Positions 1-10,200 of a stretch of 64,000 nucleotides of DNA are shown piece by piece. The notes below the pieces were generated by a model. It was given only the letters and a program-made list of their open reading frames with translations, did no database searches and was not told the DNA's origin. The position numbers and the translations under genes are program-made. The stretch's first letter is position 1; each line of letters starts with the position of its first letter. The stretch is from Treponema sp. (lineage in GTDB: Bacteria; Spirochaetota; Spirochaetia; Treponematales; Treponemataceae), in NCBI GenBank assembly GCA_016297405.1, contig JAEDGP010000002.1, positions 1 through 64,000 on the forward strand, written 5' to 3'.

Positions 1-96
1 AAGGGCTCAGGAACCACTGGTCAAAATGACTGCTACACTAAATTCGGTGGTTTCGATAAAGTCAACCACCGTAATGCAGCCTTATTGGACAGCCTC
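1..96 (-). repeat. Left-edge copy of a dispersed inverted-repeat element (partial)
   Basis: Read on the minus strand, bases 96 to 1 align almost base for base with the first half of the 171-bp element at 44709-44879 (roughly 88% identity by eye). The shared terminus reads GAGGCTGTCCAATAAG here and GGGGCTGTCCAATAAG there. Shared internal blocks include ATTACGGTGGTT, ATCGAAACCACC and GTGGTTCCTGAGC. The window edge cuts the copy, so its other end is unseen. It supplies the first codons of the longest possible reading frame of the next gene. Confidence 0.8.
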
Positions 97-109
97 TATT
101 TTTTTTGCA

Positions 110-1582
110 ATGCACAAAATCGATTTCTTTTATTCAAAATCCAATGTGCTCACCTGCACAGTAGATAGCATTCCCCTCCACTCAAAATACGATCCCATTC
201 GTGAAGCAGAACAGTTTTCAGCATCTGTTAAATGCGATTTTATTCCATCTTCAATTCTGATAGTTGAACCTGGTATTGGCTATTCCATCGAATTTTTAAA
301 GAAAAACTTTCCTCAAAGCAAAATTTATATACTTCGTTTCACTCATGAATTCGACAAATTCAACAATACTTGCCCAACAATATACTGCGAAAAAGACGCA
401 TTGGAAGTTGAAAATGAAATCTTTAATCTATTTGGAGAAGAAAAGCTTTGCCAGACACTTTTTCTAGCATGGAGAGCAAGCAATTCGTGTTTTCCAGAAA
501 AAAACACCATCGCATGGGAAGGAATAAAAAAGGCTATATCTAAGGGTAACAGCGTTCTTGCAACTAGAAGTTTTTTTTCAAAAAGATGGCTATATAATTC
601 ATTCACAATCATAGAAAACCTGGACAACTACCTTATTTTAAAAAAAATTTCGAAACCTGTGGTTATCACTGCTTCCGGCCCAAGCCTTCAGGGAATGATT
701 TGCCAAATTAAAGCAAGCAGAAAAAAAATGTTTTTGCTTGCCCTATCCTCGTCCTTAAGCGTATTGCTTTACAATGGAATAATTCCAGACGCAATTCTTT
801 CAACAGATGGCGGCTATTTTGCATCCAATCACTTAAAAAAACTTTCCCAAACAAAAAACATCCCCCTTATTATAGGAATCGAAGGTTATTGTTTTTCCCA
901 CATTCTCAAAAAAAGCAATATCTGTCCCTTACTAATTAACGATTCCGTTGCACAATCAGTAAAATCAAAATGCAACTTTCCTACAGTAGATCCAAACGGA
1001 ACTGTTAGCGGCACTGCCTTACAAGTTGCAAGATTATTGACCGATTCGTTTATTTTCTTTTGCGGCCTGGACCTTGAAATTGGTAAAGGGTTTCAGCATT
1101 CAAGTCCAAATGAAAACGAATTGCAAAATTACTTGCACGATAACAGACTTCGCTCTCAAGAAAACCGCATCGTTTCATCAATGAAAGCATCCATTTCTCT
1201 TGATATATACAGAAATTGGTTTTCAAGCTTACCGATTGACATGGCAAAAAACGTATTTCGGGTCTCAGACAATTATCCTTTCAAAAACAACCTGAAAAAC
1301 ATTAAAGACGTTGGAAAAGCTTTTTTTAAATCAGCACTTTCGAAAGAAAACGATAAGTTCGAAAATCCCTTTGAAAAGACGGTGCTTAAAAACAAAAAAG
1401 AGCTCTTAAATGATTTACTTAAAATCATCACCACTGATGATTTTTGCTACAAATTGAATCCATTGAAAAAAGTGCAGATTGAAAAAAGCTTAGATGAAAA
1501 CAGACGCAACATGCTTCGGAACGAACTTTACGAAGAAACAACGCAGTTCATAAATAAAATAAAAGAGAGGTTTTTCCATTGA
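110..1582 (+). CDS. DUF115 / MptE-like motility accessory protein (first of tandem pair)
   Basis: Cytosolic protein of the DUF115 (6-hydroxymethylpterin pyrophosphokinase MptE-like) family. In flagellated bacteria this family includes Maf proteins linked to flagellin glycosylation. A GPS signature (VITASGPSL) lies near residue 185 and an STDGG motif near 230, matching VITAAGPSL and SIDGQ in the next gene. The open frame extends up to an ATG at 26, but those 28 codons lie mostly in the dispersed repeat. Starting at the ATG at 110 gives 490 residues, exactly the length of the downstream paralogue, and aligns the shared HSKY(D/N)P block at the same distance from the N-terminus. No clear Shine-Dalgarno precedes either start. 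The stop overlaps the next start (TGATG). Family is fairly sure; substrate unknown. Confidence 0.75.
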   Translation: MHKIDFFYSKSNVLTCTVDSIPLHSKYDPIREAEQFSASVKCDFIPSSILIVEPGIGYSIEFLKKNFPQSKIYILRFTHEFDKFNNTCPTIYCEKDALEVENEIFNLFGEEKLCQTLFLAWRASNSCFPEKNTIAWEGIKKAISKGNSVLATRSFFSKRWLYNSFTIIENLDNYLILKKISKPVVITASGPSLQGMICQIKASRKKMFLLALSSSLSVLLYNGIIPDAILSTDGGYFASNHLKKLSQTKNIPLIIGIEGYCFSHILKKSNICPLLINDSVAQSVKSKCNFPTVDPNGTVSGTALQVARLLTDSFIFFCGLDLEIGKGFQHSSPNENELQNYLHDNRLRSQENRIVSSMKASISLDIYRNWFSSLPIDMAKNVFRVSDNYPFKNNLKNIKDVGKAFFKSALSKENDKFENPFEKTVLKNKKELLNDLLKIITTDDFCYKLNPLKKVQIEKSLDENRRNMLRNELYEETTQFINKIKERFFH

Positions 1583-3054
1583 TGATATACTCTTTTGTTG
1601 AAACCGCAAAAGATGGAAATCAAGTTCCTATTTTTCAAAGCGGAAAACCAATGCATTCCAAATACAACCCGTTAAAAGAAGCAGAAACCCAATGCAATCA
1701 GATTGAATTAAAGGACTTGTTCATAATATTGGGGCTTGGAAGCGGTTATTTATTAAAGGAACTAAAAAAACGTTTTCCAAAAAGCACATTCATTGTCTAT
1801 GAAAATTCTGCTGATGATATTTCTTTTTTGTTCAATCACATAGATGGACTTAAAGATTTCATATCGAAAAACTCAATTCCCTGCTTCACCTCAGATCAGA
1901 TTTGCCAAACTCTTCCATATTATTTCAAGCCCGCAATCTATCCCACACTTGAAATAATTGACAACAGGAACTGGCTTTCCGAAATAAAAAACCAGGCATA
2001 CAAAATCAAAGAATCATTTAACAAAGCAATCGATTCAATTTCCAGAGATTATTCAGTCCAATGCCATTTTGGAAAGTTTTTTCAGCATAACATTTTGAAA
2101 AACTGTCATTTTCTTAAACAAGATCAAAAAAACCATCTGGATCTTTCAAAAATTGCCGTAATCACTGCAGCAGGACCTTCCCTTGATTCAAAAATCCCAT
2201 GGATACGAGAAAACAGGGACAACATAATCTTAATTTCAACAGACACTGCCTCTAAAAGCCTTTCAAAACAGAATATAAATTGGGATTGCGCAGTCAGCAT
2301 TGATGGCCAATTAGTGTCACAAGCACATTTTATTGGTGAAAACCTCAAAGGAAAGAAGCTTATTCTTGATTTATGTGCTAATTCTAGTATTTTCAGAAAA
2401 GCCTTAAAATCTGGTGCAAATGTCACACCATCAAACAACGGGCATCCTCTTGTTTCTTATTTGAGTTTTAAGATGCAAAATAAAGACTTTTCGATCAATC
2501 TTTGCAGTGGCAGCGGTACCGTCACAATTGCATGCTGCGACTTTGCATTAAAGGCGGGTTTTTCCAAAATCATCGTTATTGGGGCTGATTTTGGATATAA
2601 AAACAGAAAACCTTATTGCAAAGGTACATATCTTGACAGAATTTACAACAGCCAAAGCACAAGAGTTTATACATCGGAGCAACAGTACTCTCACTTGATG
2701 TTCCGCTCCGATTGGCTTGAACACGAAAACAATAAAGAAACCACAAAACTTTTGAAGTCATACGAAAAGTCATTCATTCAATGGACGATCCAAAACAATC
2801 TTGAAATGGAAAGCAAGGACGATTTTTACGTTTTAAGAGCAAAAACAACTGGGAACACGATAATACAGACTTCCGCTTTGCATTTTTTTAATGAGCCGCT
2901 TTTCAATAAAAAAGAACAAATTTCAAAGAGCGACGAACTTATTAACGCAATGCTTCCTTTCATGGCTTATTTACGGAACAAAAATCAAAAGCAGGAAAAT
3001 ACAGATGAATTATTCAATATTGCATTGAAAGATTTAGTCCGATATACTAAATGA
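1582..3054 (+). CDS. DUF115 / MptE-like motility accessory protein (second of tandem pair)
   Basis: Paralogue of the upstream gene and the same length (490 residues from the ATG at 1582; a TTG at 1579 is an alternative start). It opens with an HSKYNP block. A glycine-rich LGLGSGY motif lies near residue 50, the VITAAGPSLDSKIPW signature near 193 and SIDGQ near 240. AGAGAGG at 1564-1570 is the likely ribosome binding site. The TGATG junction implies translational coupling to the first copy. DUF115 proteins commonly sit near flagellin genes in spirochaetes, and a flagellin cluster lies at the far end of this window. Enzymatic activity is not established. Confidence 0.75.
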   Translation: MIYSFVETAKDGNQVPIFQSGKPMHSKYNPLKEAETQCNQIELKDLFIILGLGSGYLLKELKKRFPKSTFIVYENSADDISFLFNHIDGLKDFISKNSIPCFTSDQICQTLPYYFKPAIYPTLEIIDNRNWLSEIKNQAYKIKESFNKAIDSISRDYSVQCHFGKFFQHNILKNCHFLKQDQKNHLDLSKIAVITAAGPSLDSKIPWIRENRDNIILISTDTASKSLSKQNINWDCAVSIDGQLVSQAHFIGENLKGKKLILDLCANSSIFRKALKSGANVTPSNNGHPLVSYLSFKMQNKDFSINLCSGSGTVTIACCDFALKAGFSKIIVIGADFGYKNRKPYCKGTYLDRIYNSQSTRVYTSEQQYSHLMFRSDWLEHENNKETTKLLKSYEKSFIQWTIQNNLEMESKDDFYVLRAKTTGNTIIQTSALHFFNEPLFNKKEQISKSDELINAMLPFMAYLRNKNQKQENTDELFNIALKDLVRYTK

Positions 3055-3055
3055 T

Positions 3056-4558
3056 ATGAAAAAGAAGAGTATTTTTGTTTATTCAATTGTCGTTTCCGTA
3101 ATTTTTGCATTGTCATTGATTTCATTCGCCTTGAGCATTTTTCAAGAATACAAAAACGGTGAGCGAAGAGCAAAAAAAGATTTTGACAACATCCTTTTTC
3201 TGATCGACAAGGAGGACATTGAAAACCCTCAAACCCAGGATAAAATCAATTTCCACAACTTCGCTTCTCTTTTGGTTCAAAAAAACCAGGAAATCGTAAT
3301 TTCATATCCTTCATCCTATCAAATAAACGAAGAACCTACAAAATTCATAAAAGTTTATGAAATACAGGTTTATAAAAACAATGCACGATACACTGTACAA
3401 GCTTCCATCTACGTTCTAAGACCTGAAATTATTTTCAAAAGTGCAAAAACAAGTTTCATCATAATCGCAATATGTACGATCCTTACTACTGCATTGATTT
3501 TCTTTTTGAAGACAACAGAAAATGAAAATGAAAATGAAAACGAAAACGAAATAAACAAGAACAGCTCAAAAATTGTTCCAATCATTTCAAAAGATTCCAA
3601 GATACATTCCCTAATTTCCAACAATGATGCAAATCTTGATAGAAATGAAAAACCTGAACTGGCCCCTCTAAGGGGGAATGAAGACGATAAATTGGATGAT
3701 AAATTTGATTTAGACGAGAATCTTGAAAATAATAATGAAGAAGCAGATAAAGAGGAAGTTTTGGACAGCGATTCATCATTCGAAGACGAAACAGCCCCTG
3801 TTATAAAAGAAACCGCTAGTGATCCTGGCGAAAAAGAGAATCACGAAGTTGCATACGAAACCTCTTACAACGATGTAGAAAACAGCGTTGAAGATGACGA
3901 AAATGAAATAGATTTTGACGAACCTCTCATTACAGACAAGGAAAGACAAGCCATCAATGCAATCACTTTTGATGAAACTTTTGAGAATAGCGATGAAAAG
4001 CAAGCTCTGATCCAAACTGAATATGAAGCAGAAAATATTTCAGAACAAAAGTCAGATACAAATAACAACGAAGATCTTTCTCCAGTAACCGGTGTAAAAT
4101 GGGAACGACTTCTTGAAAAAAAACTTGATGAAGATTTGATTGAAGCTGGTGCATGCGAACAGGATCTGGCACTTTTCATCATTAACATTTCAGATTATTC
4201 GTTTACAGATTCTGTCACAAATGACATTGTTTCATATCTGGAAAAGGAATTTCAGACAAAAGACAGGATATTCGAATATAAGAACAACAGTTTTGCCGTC
4301 ATTCACAAAGACACCAGCATCGAAGATGCGGAATCTATTGCAGATACGGTTCAGGCCAACATAACAAACATGATTAACGCAAACGGCTCAAAATGCTACA
4401 TTGGAATTTCGGCAAGAACTACCCGAGTTCTTTCTGCTTCTCGCCTTATACTTGAAGCTGATCAGGCATTAAATCACGCAAAAGAAGAAGCTGATAGTCC
4501 AATCATAGGATTCCACGTGGACATAGAAAAATATAAGGAATATATCAAAAACCTCTAG
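3056..4558 (+). CDS. Membrane protein with acidic linker and degenerate GGDEF-like domain
   Basis: A 500-residue inner-membrane protein. Transmembrane helix 1 is about residues 6-28 and helix 2 about 133-152, with a roughly 100-residue probably periplasmic segment between them. A (EN)5 repeat begins at residue 155, followed by a very acidic, low-complexity linker to about 340. The C-terminal 150 residues resemble a GGDEF (diguanylate cyclase) fold: LALFIINISDYS early, then DRIFEYKNNSFAVIH where active enzymes have RYGGDEF, then CYIGIS and a final ADQALNHAKE helix. The GGDEF signature is replaced by KNNSF, so cyclase activity is unlikely and a sensory or c-di-GMP-related scaffold role is more plausible. 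It starts one base after the DUF115 stop and its own stop overlaps the convergent gene by 4 bp. Confidence 0.6.
   Translation: MKKKSIFVYSIVVSVIFALSLISFALSIFQEYKNGERRAKKDFDNILFLIDKEDIENPQTQDKINFHNFASLLVQKNQEIVISYPSSYQINEEPTKFIKVYEIQVYKNNARYTVQASIYVLRPEIIFKSAKTSFIIIAICTILTTALIFFLKTTENENENENENEINKNSSKIVPIISKDSKIHSLISNNDANLDRNEKPELAPLRGNEDDKLDDKFDLDENLENNNEEADKEEVLDSDSSFEDETAPVIKETASDPGEKENHEVAYETSYNDVENSVEDDENEIDFDEPLITDKERQAINAITFDETFENSDEKQALIQTEYEAENISEQKSDTNNNEDLSPVTGVKWERLLEKKLDEDLIEAGACEQDLALFIINISDYSFTDSVTNDIVSYLEKEFQTKDRIFEYKNNSFAVIHKDTSIEDAESIADTVQANITNMINANGSKCYIGISARTTRVLSASRLILEADQALNHAKEEADSPIIGFHVDIEKYKEYIKNL
3518..3547 (+). repeat. In-frame hexanucleotide tandem repeat (GAAAAY x5)
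   Basis: Five tandem hexamers, three GAAAAT then two GAAAAC, encode alternating Glu-Asn just after the second transmembrane helix. Slippage would add or remove two residues without changing the frame. Confidence 0.85.
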
Positions 4559-5160
4559 GTAGAATCTTCAGCCTGTAATTCAGTGTCGTTTTTTTCGTTA
4601 ATTTGCTGGATTTTGCTTTCAAAGGTTTTTATGTTCGCATTGTCGCTAAATTTTTCCTTCAAAGCCTTCAAAAGTTCTTCTGCTCGCTGAACATTTTCAA
4701 AATAAAGCTCAACGTTAATGTAATTTACAAGCACAGCATCGTTGTCAGGATATTCCTGGTATAGTTTTTCATACAAATGGGAAGCTTGTTTAACATCTGA
4801 ATTCATAGCTGTAATATAACAAAGGGAAAGCTTTAGATCCAGGTTATCAGGATCCCTCTTTAATAGCTTTTCATAATAGGATACGGCCATATCCCAATTT
4901 TCATTCAGAGCATATGCCCTGCCACATTTATACATGCAGGTCCAATACAGCTTCTTTGAACCCATTGCAAGTTTATAATACTTGACAGCTTGTTCGTACT
5001 TTGCAAGATTAACGTAAGCTTCGGCAATATTGTAATATTCGGTGTAAATATTTTCGATTTTCACTGAATTCTCCCCCGGTATGGGTATCACTTTTGAGGA
5101 AGAGCATGAAAAAATGATAAGGGAAAAACAAATTAAAAATATTGCCGATGCTTTAGACAA
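4555..5160 (-). CDS. TPR-repeat lipoprotein
   Basis: A 201-residue exported lipoprotein. The hydrophobic leader ends in a lipobox (LIIFSC, Cys near residue 19) followed by Ser-rich sequence. The body is tetratricopeptide repeats: YYNIAEAYVNLAKYEQAVKYY, then a unit with WDMAVSYYEKLLKRDPDN, then HLYEKLYQEYPDN. TPR lipoproteins usually scaffold envelope complexes. It probably starts at TTG 5160, with AGGA 8 nt upstream and only 5 nt after the upstream gene's stop, so the two are likely co-transcribed. Its stop shares the palindrome CTAG with the convergent gene. Function unknown. Confidence 0.75.
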   Translation of the reverse strand: MSKASAIFLICFSLIIFSCSSSKVIPIPGENSVKIENIYTEYYNIAEAYVNLAKYEQAVKYYKLAMGSKKLYWTCMYKCGRAYALNENWDMAVSYYEKLLKRDPDNLDLKLSLCYITAMNSDVKQASHLYEKLYQEYPDNDAVLVNYINVELYFENVQRAEELLKALKEKFSDNANIKTFESKIQQINEKNDTELQAEDST

Positions 5161-5165
5161 TTTTT

Positions 5166-6200
5166 CTATCCTAATACAGTCTTTTCGATTTCAAATAGCT
5201 GAGATCTGTAAAGCCCTGCAATGTTGCTGCCATAGTCTGCGATAAGCTGCATAATGTTTCTTGGATTATCTTTTACATCACAGCCGTTAAGCCTGTCGCC
5301 GGCATCACCCAGTCCTGGCAAAATATAAGCTTTATGGTTCATAACAGGATCAACCCATAAAGTATAGCATGTACAGTTTGGCAAAGCTCTTGTTACACGA
5401 ATGCTACCTTTCAACGCTGAAATTACATTAAAGAATTTGATTGATTTTGGTTTTATACCTTGACTTTGAAGATATTTCACAACTGTAACCAATGATCCTC
5501 CAGTTGCATTCATAGGATCCGCAAAAATCAGGTCTTTACCATCTAGTTTACTCAAATCAAAGAAGGACTTCTTCAAATCCAAAACATATTCCATATTATT
5601 CTCTTTTTTCTCGTCATTTCTGCTGATTTTGAACAAAGCAAATGGAGTTTTATATTTATGTGAAGAATATTCTTCGATTTCTTTAGCCATAATCATGCTA
5701 GGAAGCAATGCTCCTCTGAGCATAACGCACATAACAGAATTTTCAATCTGTTCATCAATATCAGGAATCTTGTGTACAGCATACATCTGGACAGGATCAG
5801 TTACGGGAGTCTTTACAACAATGTGGCTCTTTTTTTCGGAATGCTCATCTGTAAAAGCCATTCTAAAAAGCATTTCGTAAGCCCGCTGGTTATAATACAT
5901 AAATTCCTCATGACTAGTGTTAATATCACGGAGTTTTGCAATAACTCGGCTGGCTTCAGCATGAGCTCCTTCCTCAGTGACAAAACTGAATACTTTTATT
6001 TGAGGATGACTGGAGCAAATTCTTTGCATCTCGTGACCAAGCTTGTCATATTCGCAAATTATTTTCTCCTGATCAAATGGATCAAAATGCTTTTTAGCCT
6101 TTTCAAACATTTCATCCAATCTGTTCAAATCAGACAAATCCTCTTTAGTCAAATATCCGTCAAGGTCTTCAGCTTTTAAAATAATTTTGTTTCCTTCCAT
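5166..6200 (-). CDS. upp: Uracil phosphoribosyltransferase with long N-terminal extension
   Basis: The C-terminal half carries the UPRT signatures: MLRGALLPS, the PRPP loop [11 protein letters not shown], and near the end the uracil-binding WVDPVMNH...[14 protein letters not shown]. The reaction is uracil plus PRPP to UMP (pyrimidine salvage). Ordinary bacterial Upp is about 208 residues; this one is 344, with roughly 130 extra N-terminal residues of helical character and no recognised domain. The ATG at 6200 is chosen because GGGAG sits 6 nt upstream; an in-frame TTG at 6224 has no such support. It is followed closely by the TPR lipoprotein. UPRT assignment is solid; the role of the extension is unknown. 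Confidence 0.8.
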   Translation of the reverse strand: MEGNKIILKAEDLDGYLTKEDLSDLNRLDEMFEKAKKHFDPFDQEKIICEYDKLGHEMQRICSSHPQIKVFSFVTEEGAHAEASRVIAKLRDINTSHEEFMYYNQRAYEMLFRMAFTDEHSEKKSHIVVKTPVTDPVQMYAVHKIPDIDEQIENSVMCVMLRGALLPSMIMAKEIEEYSSHKYKTPFALFKISRNDEKKENNMEYVLDLKKSFFDLSKLDGKDLIFADPMNATGGSLVTVVKYLQSQGIKPKSIKFFNVISALKGSIRVTRALPNCTCYTLWVDPVMNHKAYILPGLGDAGDRLNGCDVKDNPRNIMQLIADYGSNIAGLYRSQLFEIEKTVLG

Positions 6201-6300
6201 ATAAAACTCCCGATGTAAAGTCAATGTGAAACATGAGTTTCAGATTTAACTTATTGTGTGCATATTCGCAGTGAAATGAGAATTTGCATTAAATAATATA

Positions 6301-6317
6301 AGTTTGCAACGCAAACT
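6301..6317. other. Perfect inverted repeat between upp and the lipoprotein gene
   Basis: AGTTTGC-AAC-GCAAACT is a perfect 7-bp inverted repeat in the roughly 160-bp gap. On the minus strand it follows the ileS/lipoprotein unit but lacks a clear T-run, so it may be a weak terminator or an operator for upp. Confidence 0.4.
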
Positions 6318-6362
6318 CTAAGCATACAAAACCCGCATAGTTATGGTTGTTTTTATCCACAC

Positions 6363-7259
6363 CTATAGAACAAATAATTTATAAAGCTGATCTTTACTGA
6401 TCTTTATTCTATTCACCTTCACATTTGTTGGCGTTTCCTGAACAATGGAGGAATCCGTCAATCCGAATGCCAGGGTTATTGCAGATTTTGCCATCGAAAC
6501 AAATGCAGGATTTTTGAATTCAAATTCAAGGTTCATCAAATATTGGTTATCATGTTTTGGATCTGTAACCATGCTTCCGCGTACAAAAAGAAGCTTAAAA
6601 TTCAAATTTGCACCAGTCAAAATTGTTAAAAAAGACTGAGGTCTTGTTGCAAAAAAACGAATCTCATTTTCACCAGAAGAAAGCCACTCATACACATTGT
6701 AATCCAGCGGTGAATCCTGTACAGCGTTCATCTGGTTTGCTATGCAATGATAAGTTACTACCATATCCTGAACAGATCGCCCCAAAAGTGCAATCTGTTC
6801 AGAAGGAAATGAAGCTCTTATTGACGAACCTGAATATACCGTATAGGAAACAGATTTTGAAGAAGGCAAATCTAAAGTTAGTTTATCTGCTTGAAATCCG
6901 TTTTTTCTGGTAAAAATCTTATTTACTGCAATCTTTGGAATATTGCAGGCAGTAGCGATTTGATATTCTGTTGATTTTTTTGTCTTGTTCATGCCGACAT
7001 AAACAGTATCCAACCTGCCAGCAACCATCATCGCATCATTTTCTGAGATTCCGTCAAAAGAGGATTGAACGATTTTGGAAATCAATTTCTGATCAACTGA
7101 GGAAGGAAGCTTCATATAAAACGAACTCCTGCCATCAAGCAAATCCAAAGCGTTAACTTGATTTGTTGCAGGGGAAGTTTTACATGATGAAACAAACAGA
7201 ACCGTGGCGAACAAACCGAGGACTTTAGCCCCCAGTTTATGACTATTAAGCTTTAACAA
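6363..7259 (-). CDS. Lipoprotein of unknown function, overlapping the 3' end of ileS
   Basis: A 298-residue predicted lipoprotein. The leader (LGLFATVLFVSSC) ends in a VSSC lipobox about 25 residues in. The mature part is beta-rich with no domain I recognise. The open frame runs 36 codons further upstream inside ileS, but the signal peptide fixes the start at TTG 7259, with GGAG 8 nt ahead. The gene therefore begins inside the last codons of ileS (14-bp overlap) and is probably translationally coupled to it. Possibly a treponemal envelope protein. Confidence 0.65.
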   Translation of the reverse strand: MLKLNSHKLGAKVLGLFATVLFVSSCKTSPATNQVNALDLLDGRSSFYMKLPSSVDQKLISKIVQSSFDGISENDAMMVAGRLDTVYVGMNKTKKSTEYQIATACNIPKIAVNKIFTRKNGFQADKLTLDLPSSKSVSYTVYSGSSIRASFPSEQIALLGRSVQDMVVTYHCIANQMNAVQDSPLDYNVYEWLSSGENEIRFFATRPQSFLTILTGANLNFKLLFVRGSMVTDPKHDNQYLMNLEFEFKNPAFVSMAKSAITLAFGLTDSSIVQETPTNVKVNRIKISKDQLYKLFVL

Positions 7260-10200
7260 TAGAAATACTCCATTTTTTATCTTCTGATTCAACTTCTGTA
7301 CCAGCTGTGATGCTGCGAGCAAAAACTGTCGATGACGCAAGAACTTCACCTGCAACAAAAGTTTCAAACATCTGGAATGCTGATTTCAATTCATCATCAC
7401 CACTTACAGTAAGTTTGATGCGGTCAGTAACGTTCAAGCCGCTTTCCTTACGGAGATTCTGAATACCACGAACAAGATCACGAACGTAACCTTCTTTCTT
7501 AAGTTCATCAGTAATCTTTGAATCAAGGCCAACTGTAAGAGTTCCTTCGTTCAAAACTTTAAGACCATCTTTTTCAAGTCGTTCTACGATAAGCTTTTCT
7601 GTATTAAGTTCAACACTGGTGCCTTCTACATCAATTGCAACCTTAGAACCTTCCAGAACAGACTGGATCTGTTCAGATGTAAGGGTCATGATTATTGATG
7701 CTGCAGCCTTCATTTTTGGTCCAAGTTCTTTACCAAGAACCTTGAAGTTAGCTTTTGCTTTGTATTCTACAAGTTCATCTTCACGGTCATGGAATTCTAC
7801 CTTCTTAACATTCAATTCTTCGCGGATTGAATCTTCCATTTCTGCAAGAACACGTTTTTCATCAGAATTGCGGGTTACAAGAGCAACAGATGCCAATGGC
7901 TGACGGTTCTTAAGGTTGAAGGTATTGCGCAAAGAGCGACCCATAGAAACAGCTTTCTGAACTGTTTCCATCTTAAATTCAAGTTCCTCGTTATGCCATT
8001 TATCATTGTAAACAGGATAATCTGTAAGATGAACTGAATCCTTGTCTTCTACTGTCTTAAGGTTCTGCCACATTTCTTCTGTAATGAACGGAACAAATGG
8101 TGAAGCAACCTGAGCAAATGTTTTAAGAGCAATGTAAAGTGCTTCATAAGCTTCTGCTTTGTCAGTATCGTTTTCTGACTTCCAGAAACGACGGCGTGAG
8201 CGGCGGATATACCAGTTGTTCATTTCGTCAATGAATTTAACGATTGGATCAACTGCACCGCTTAAATCATAGTCATCAAGACCAGCTGTAACATCCTTTA
8301 CAAGCTTCTGAGTGATAGACAAAAGCCATGCATCCAGTGGATTAGAAGGAAGCTTATTGTCGAACAAATGACCTGTCGGCTCTACACCATCAATATTAGC
8401 GTATGTTACAAAGAAACTGTATGAGTTCCACAAAGGAAGGATGATGTTCTTGATTACGTCGCGAACACCTTCATCTGAATAGCGAAGGTCATCAGCTTTT
8501 ACTACCGCAGAGTGAATGAGGAACAGACGAAGAGCATCTGCGCCAAATTTATTAATTGCTTCTACAGGGTCTGTATAGTTGCGCAAAGATTTAGACATTT
8601 TACGTCCATCAGAAGCAAGAACAAGGCCGTTTACAACACAGTTCTGGAAAGCAGGCTTGTCGAACAAGTGGCTTGCAAGAATTGTAAGTGTGTAGAACCA
8701 ACCACGAGTCTGATCCAGTCCTTCAGAAATGAAGTTAGCTGGGAAATGCTTTTCAAAATAATCCTTGTTTTCAAACGGGTAATGCTGCTGAGCATAAGGC
8801 ATGCTTCCTGATTCAAACCAGCAGTCAAAAACCTCTGGGATGCGACGCATTGTCTTTCCACATTTACAAGGAATAGTAATCTTATCTACAAACTGCTTGT
8901 GAAGATCTTCAGGATAAGTTCCAGAAAGTTTTTTCAATTCATCGCGGCTTCCAACGCACAAAACTTCCTTACAGTCAGGGTCTTCACACTTCCAGATAGG
9001 AATCGGGTTACCCCAGTAGCGGTTGCGGCTTACAGCCCAGTCGCGGGAACCTGCAAGCCATTTGCCAAAACGGCCTTCCTTGATGTGTGCAGGCTGCCAT
9101 TTAATCTGACTGTTTGCACGCAATAGAGCTTCATGATGGTCAGCAACCTTTACGAACCATGAACCAATACCACGGTAAATCAAAGGAGAGCCACATCTCC
9201 AGCAGTGTGGATATGAGTGAAGGTGCTGTTCCTTCTTGATGAGTTTGCCTTCTTTCTTAAGGCGGTCCATGATGTCTTTATCACATTCTTTTACAAATCG
9301 GCCAGTATAATCTGGAACAGCTTTTGTAAATTTACATTCAGCGTCGATTGGTTCAACTTCTGGAACACCACTGCCTGCAAATACCTGGTGGTCATCTTCA
9401 CCAAAGGCTGGTGCAATATGAACAATACCAGTACCGTCATCTGTTGTAACGTAAGCAGCATTGAACATGCGGAAAGCGCCTTTTTCGCACTTCTGACGTG
9501 ATTCAGCTTCACAGGCTTTTGGATCCTTAAGGTTTGCAAAATATGGGAACAATGGTTCGTATTCTGCGCCAAGGAAATCTTTACCCTTATGACGGTAGAT
9601 GATTTCGTAAGCTTGTGGATCTTTATAGTAAGCTGAAAGACGAGCTTCTGCAAAGATATAAAAATCTCCTGATTCCTTGTCCTTAATCTTTACATAATCA
9701 AGTTCTGGCCCCATACAAAGACCAAGGTTTGAAGGAAGTGTCCATGGAGTTGTTGTCCATGCGATGAAATATGTGTTTCCGTTAGCCATTTCAGGATCAT
9801 TTACGCCTTCCGGTGCCTTAGTAATCTTGAAGCGGACAGTAACAGTCATATCGTTTACATCTTTATATCCCTGTGCAAGCTCGTGTGTAGAAAGAACAGT
9901 TGAACAGCGGGGACAATAAGGAAGAATGTATTTACCTTCATAGATAAGGCCTTTATCCCACAAAGATTTTGCAACCCACCAGATTGATTCCATGTAGTCA
10001 GGGTTCATTGTCTTATAATCATGGTCAAAGTCTACCCAACGACCCATACGGGTAATTGTTGTACGCCATTCTGAAGTATATTTAAGAACAGATGCCTTAC
10101 ATTTATCGTTGAATTTATCAATTCCAAGTTCTTCAATTTCATGCTTTGAGTTGATTCCCAGTTCTTTTTCAATAAGATTTTCTACAGGAAGACCATGACA

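Noticed and set aside
3518..3547. Short tandem repeat as a possible CRISPR or phase-variation switch
   Set aside because: No spacers, so not CRISPR; the unit is six bases, so changes keep the frame and cannot switch the gene off.
3865..4188. Serine-rich frame opposite the acidic linker
   Set aside because: Serine runs are the complement of Glu/Asp-rich codons; not a gene.
5772..6179. 135-codon frame antisense to upp
   Set aside because: Lies wholly over a conserved gene and has no supporting signals.
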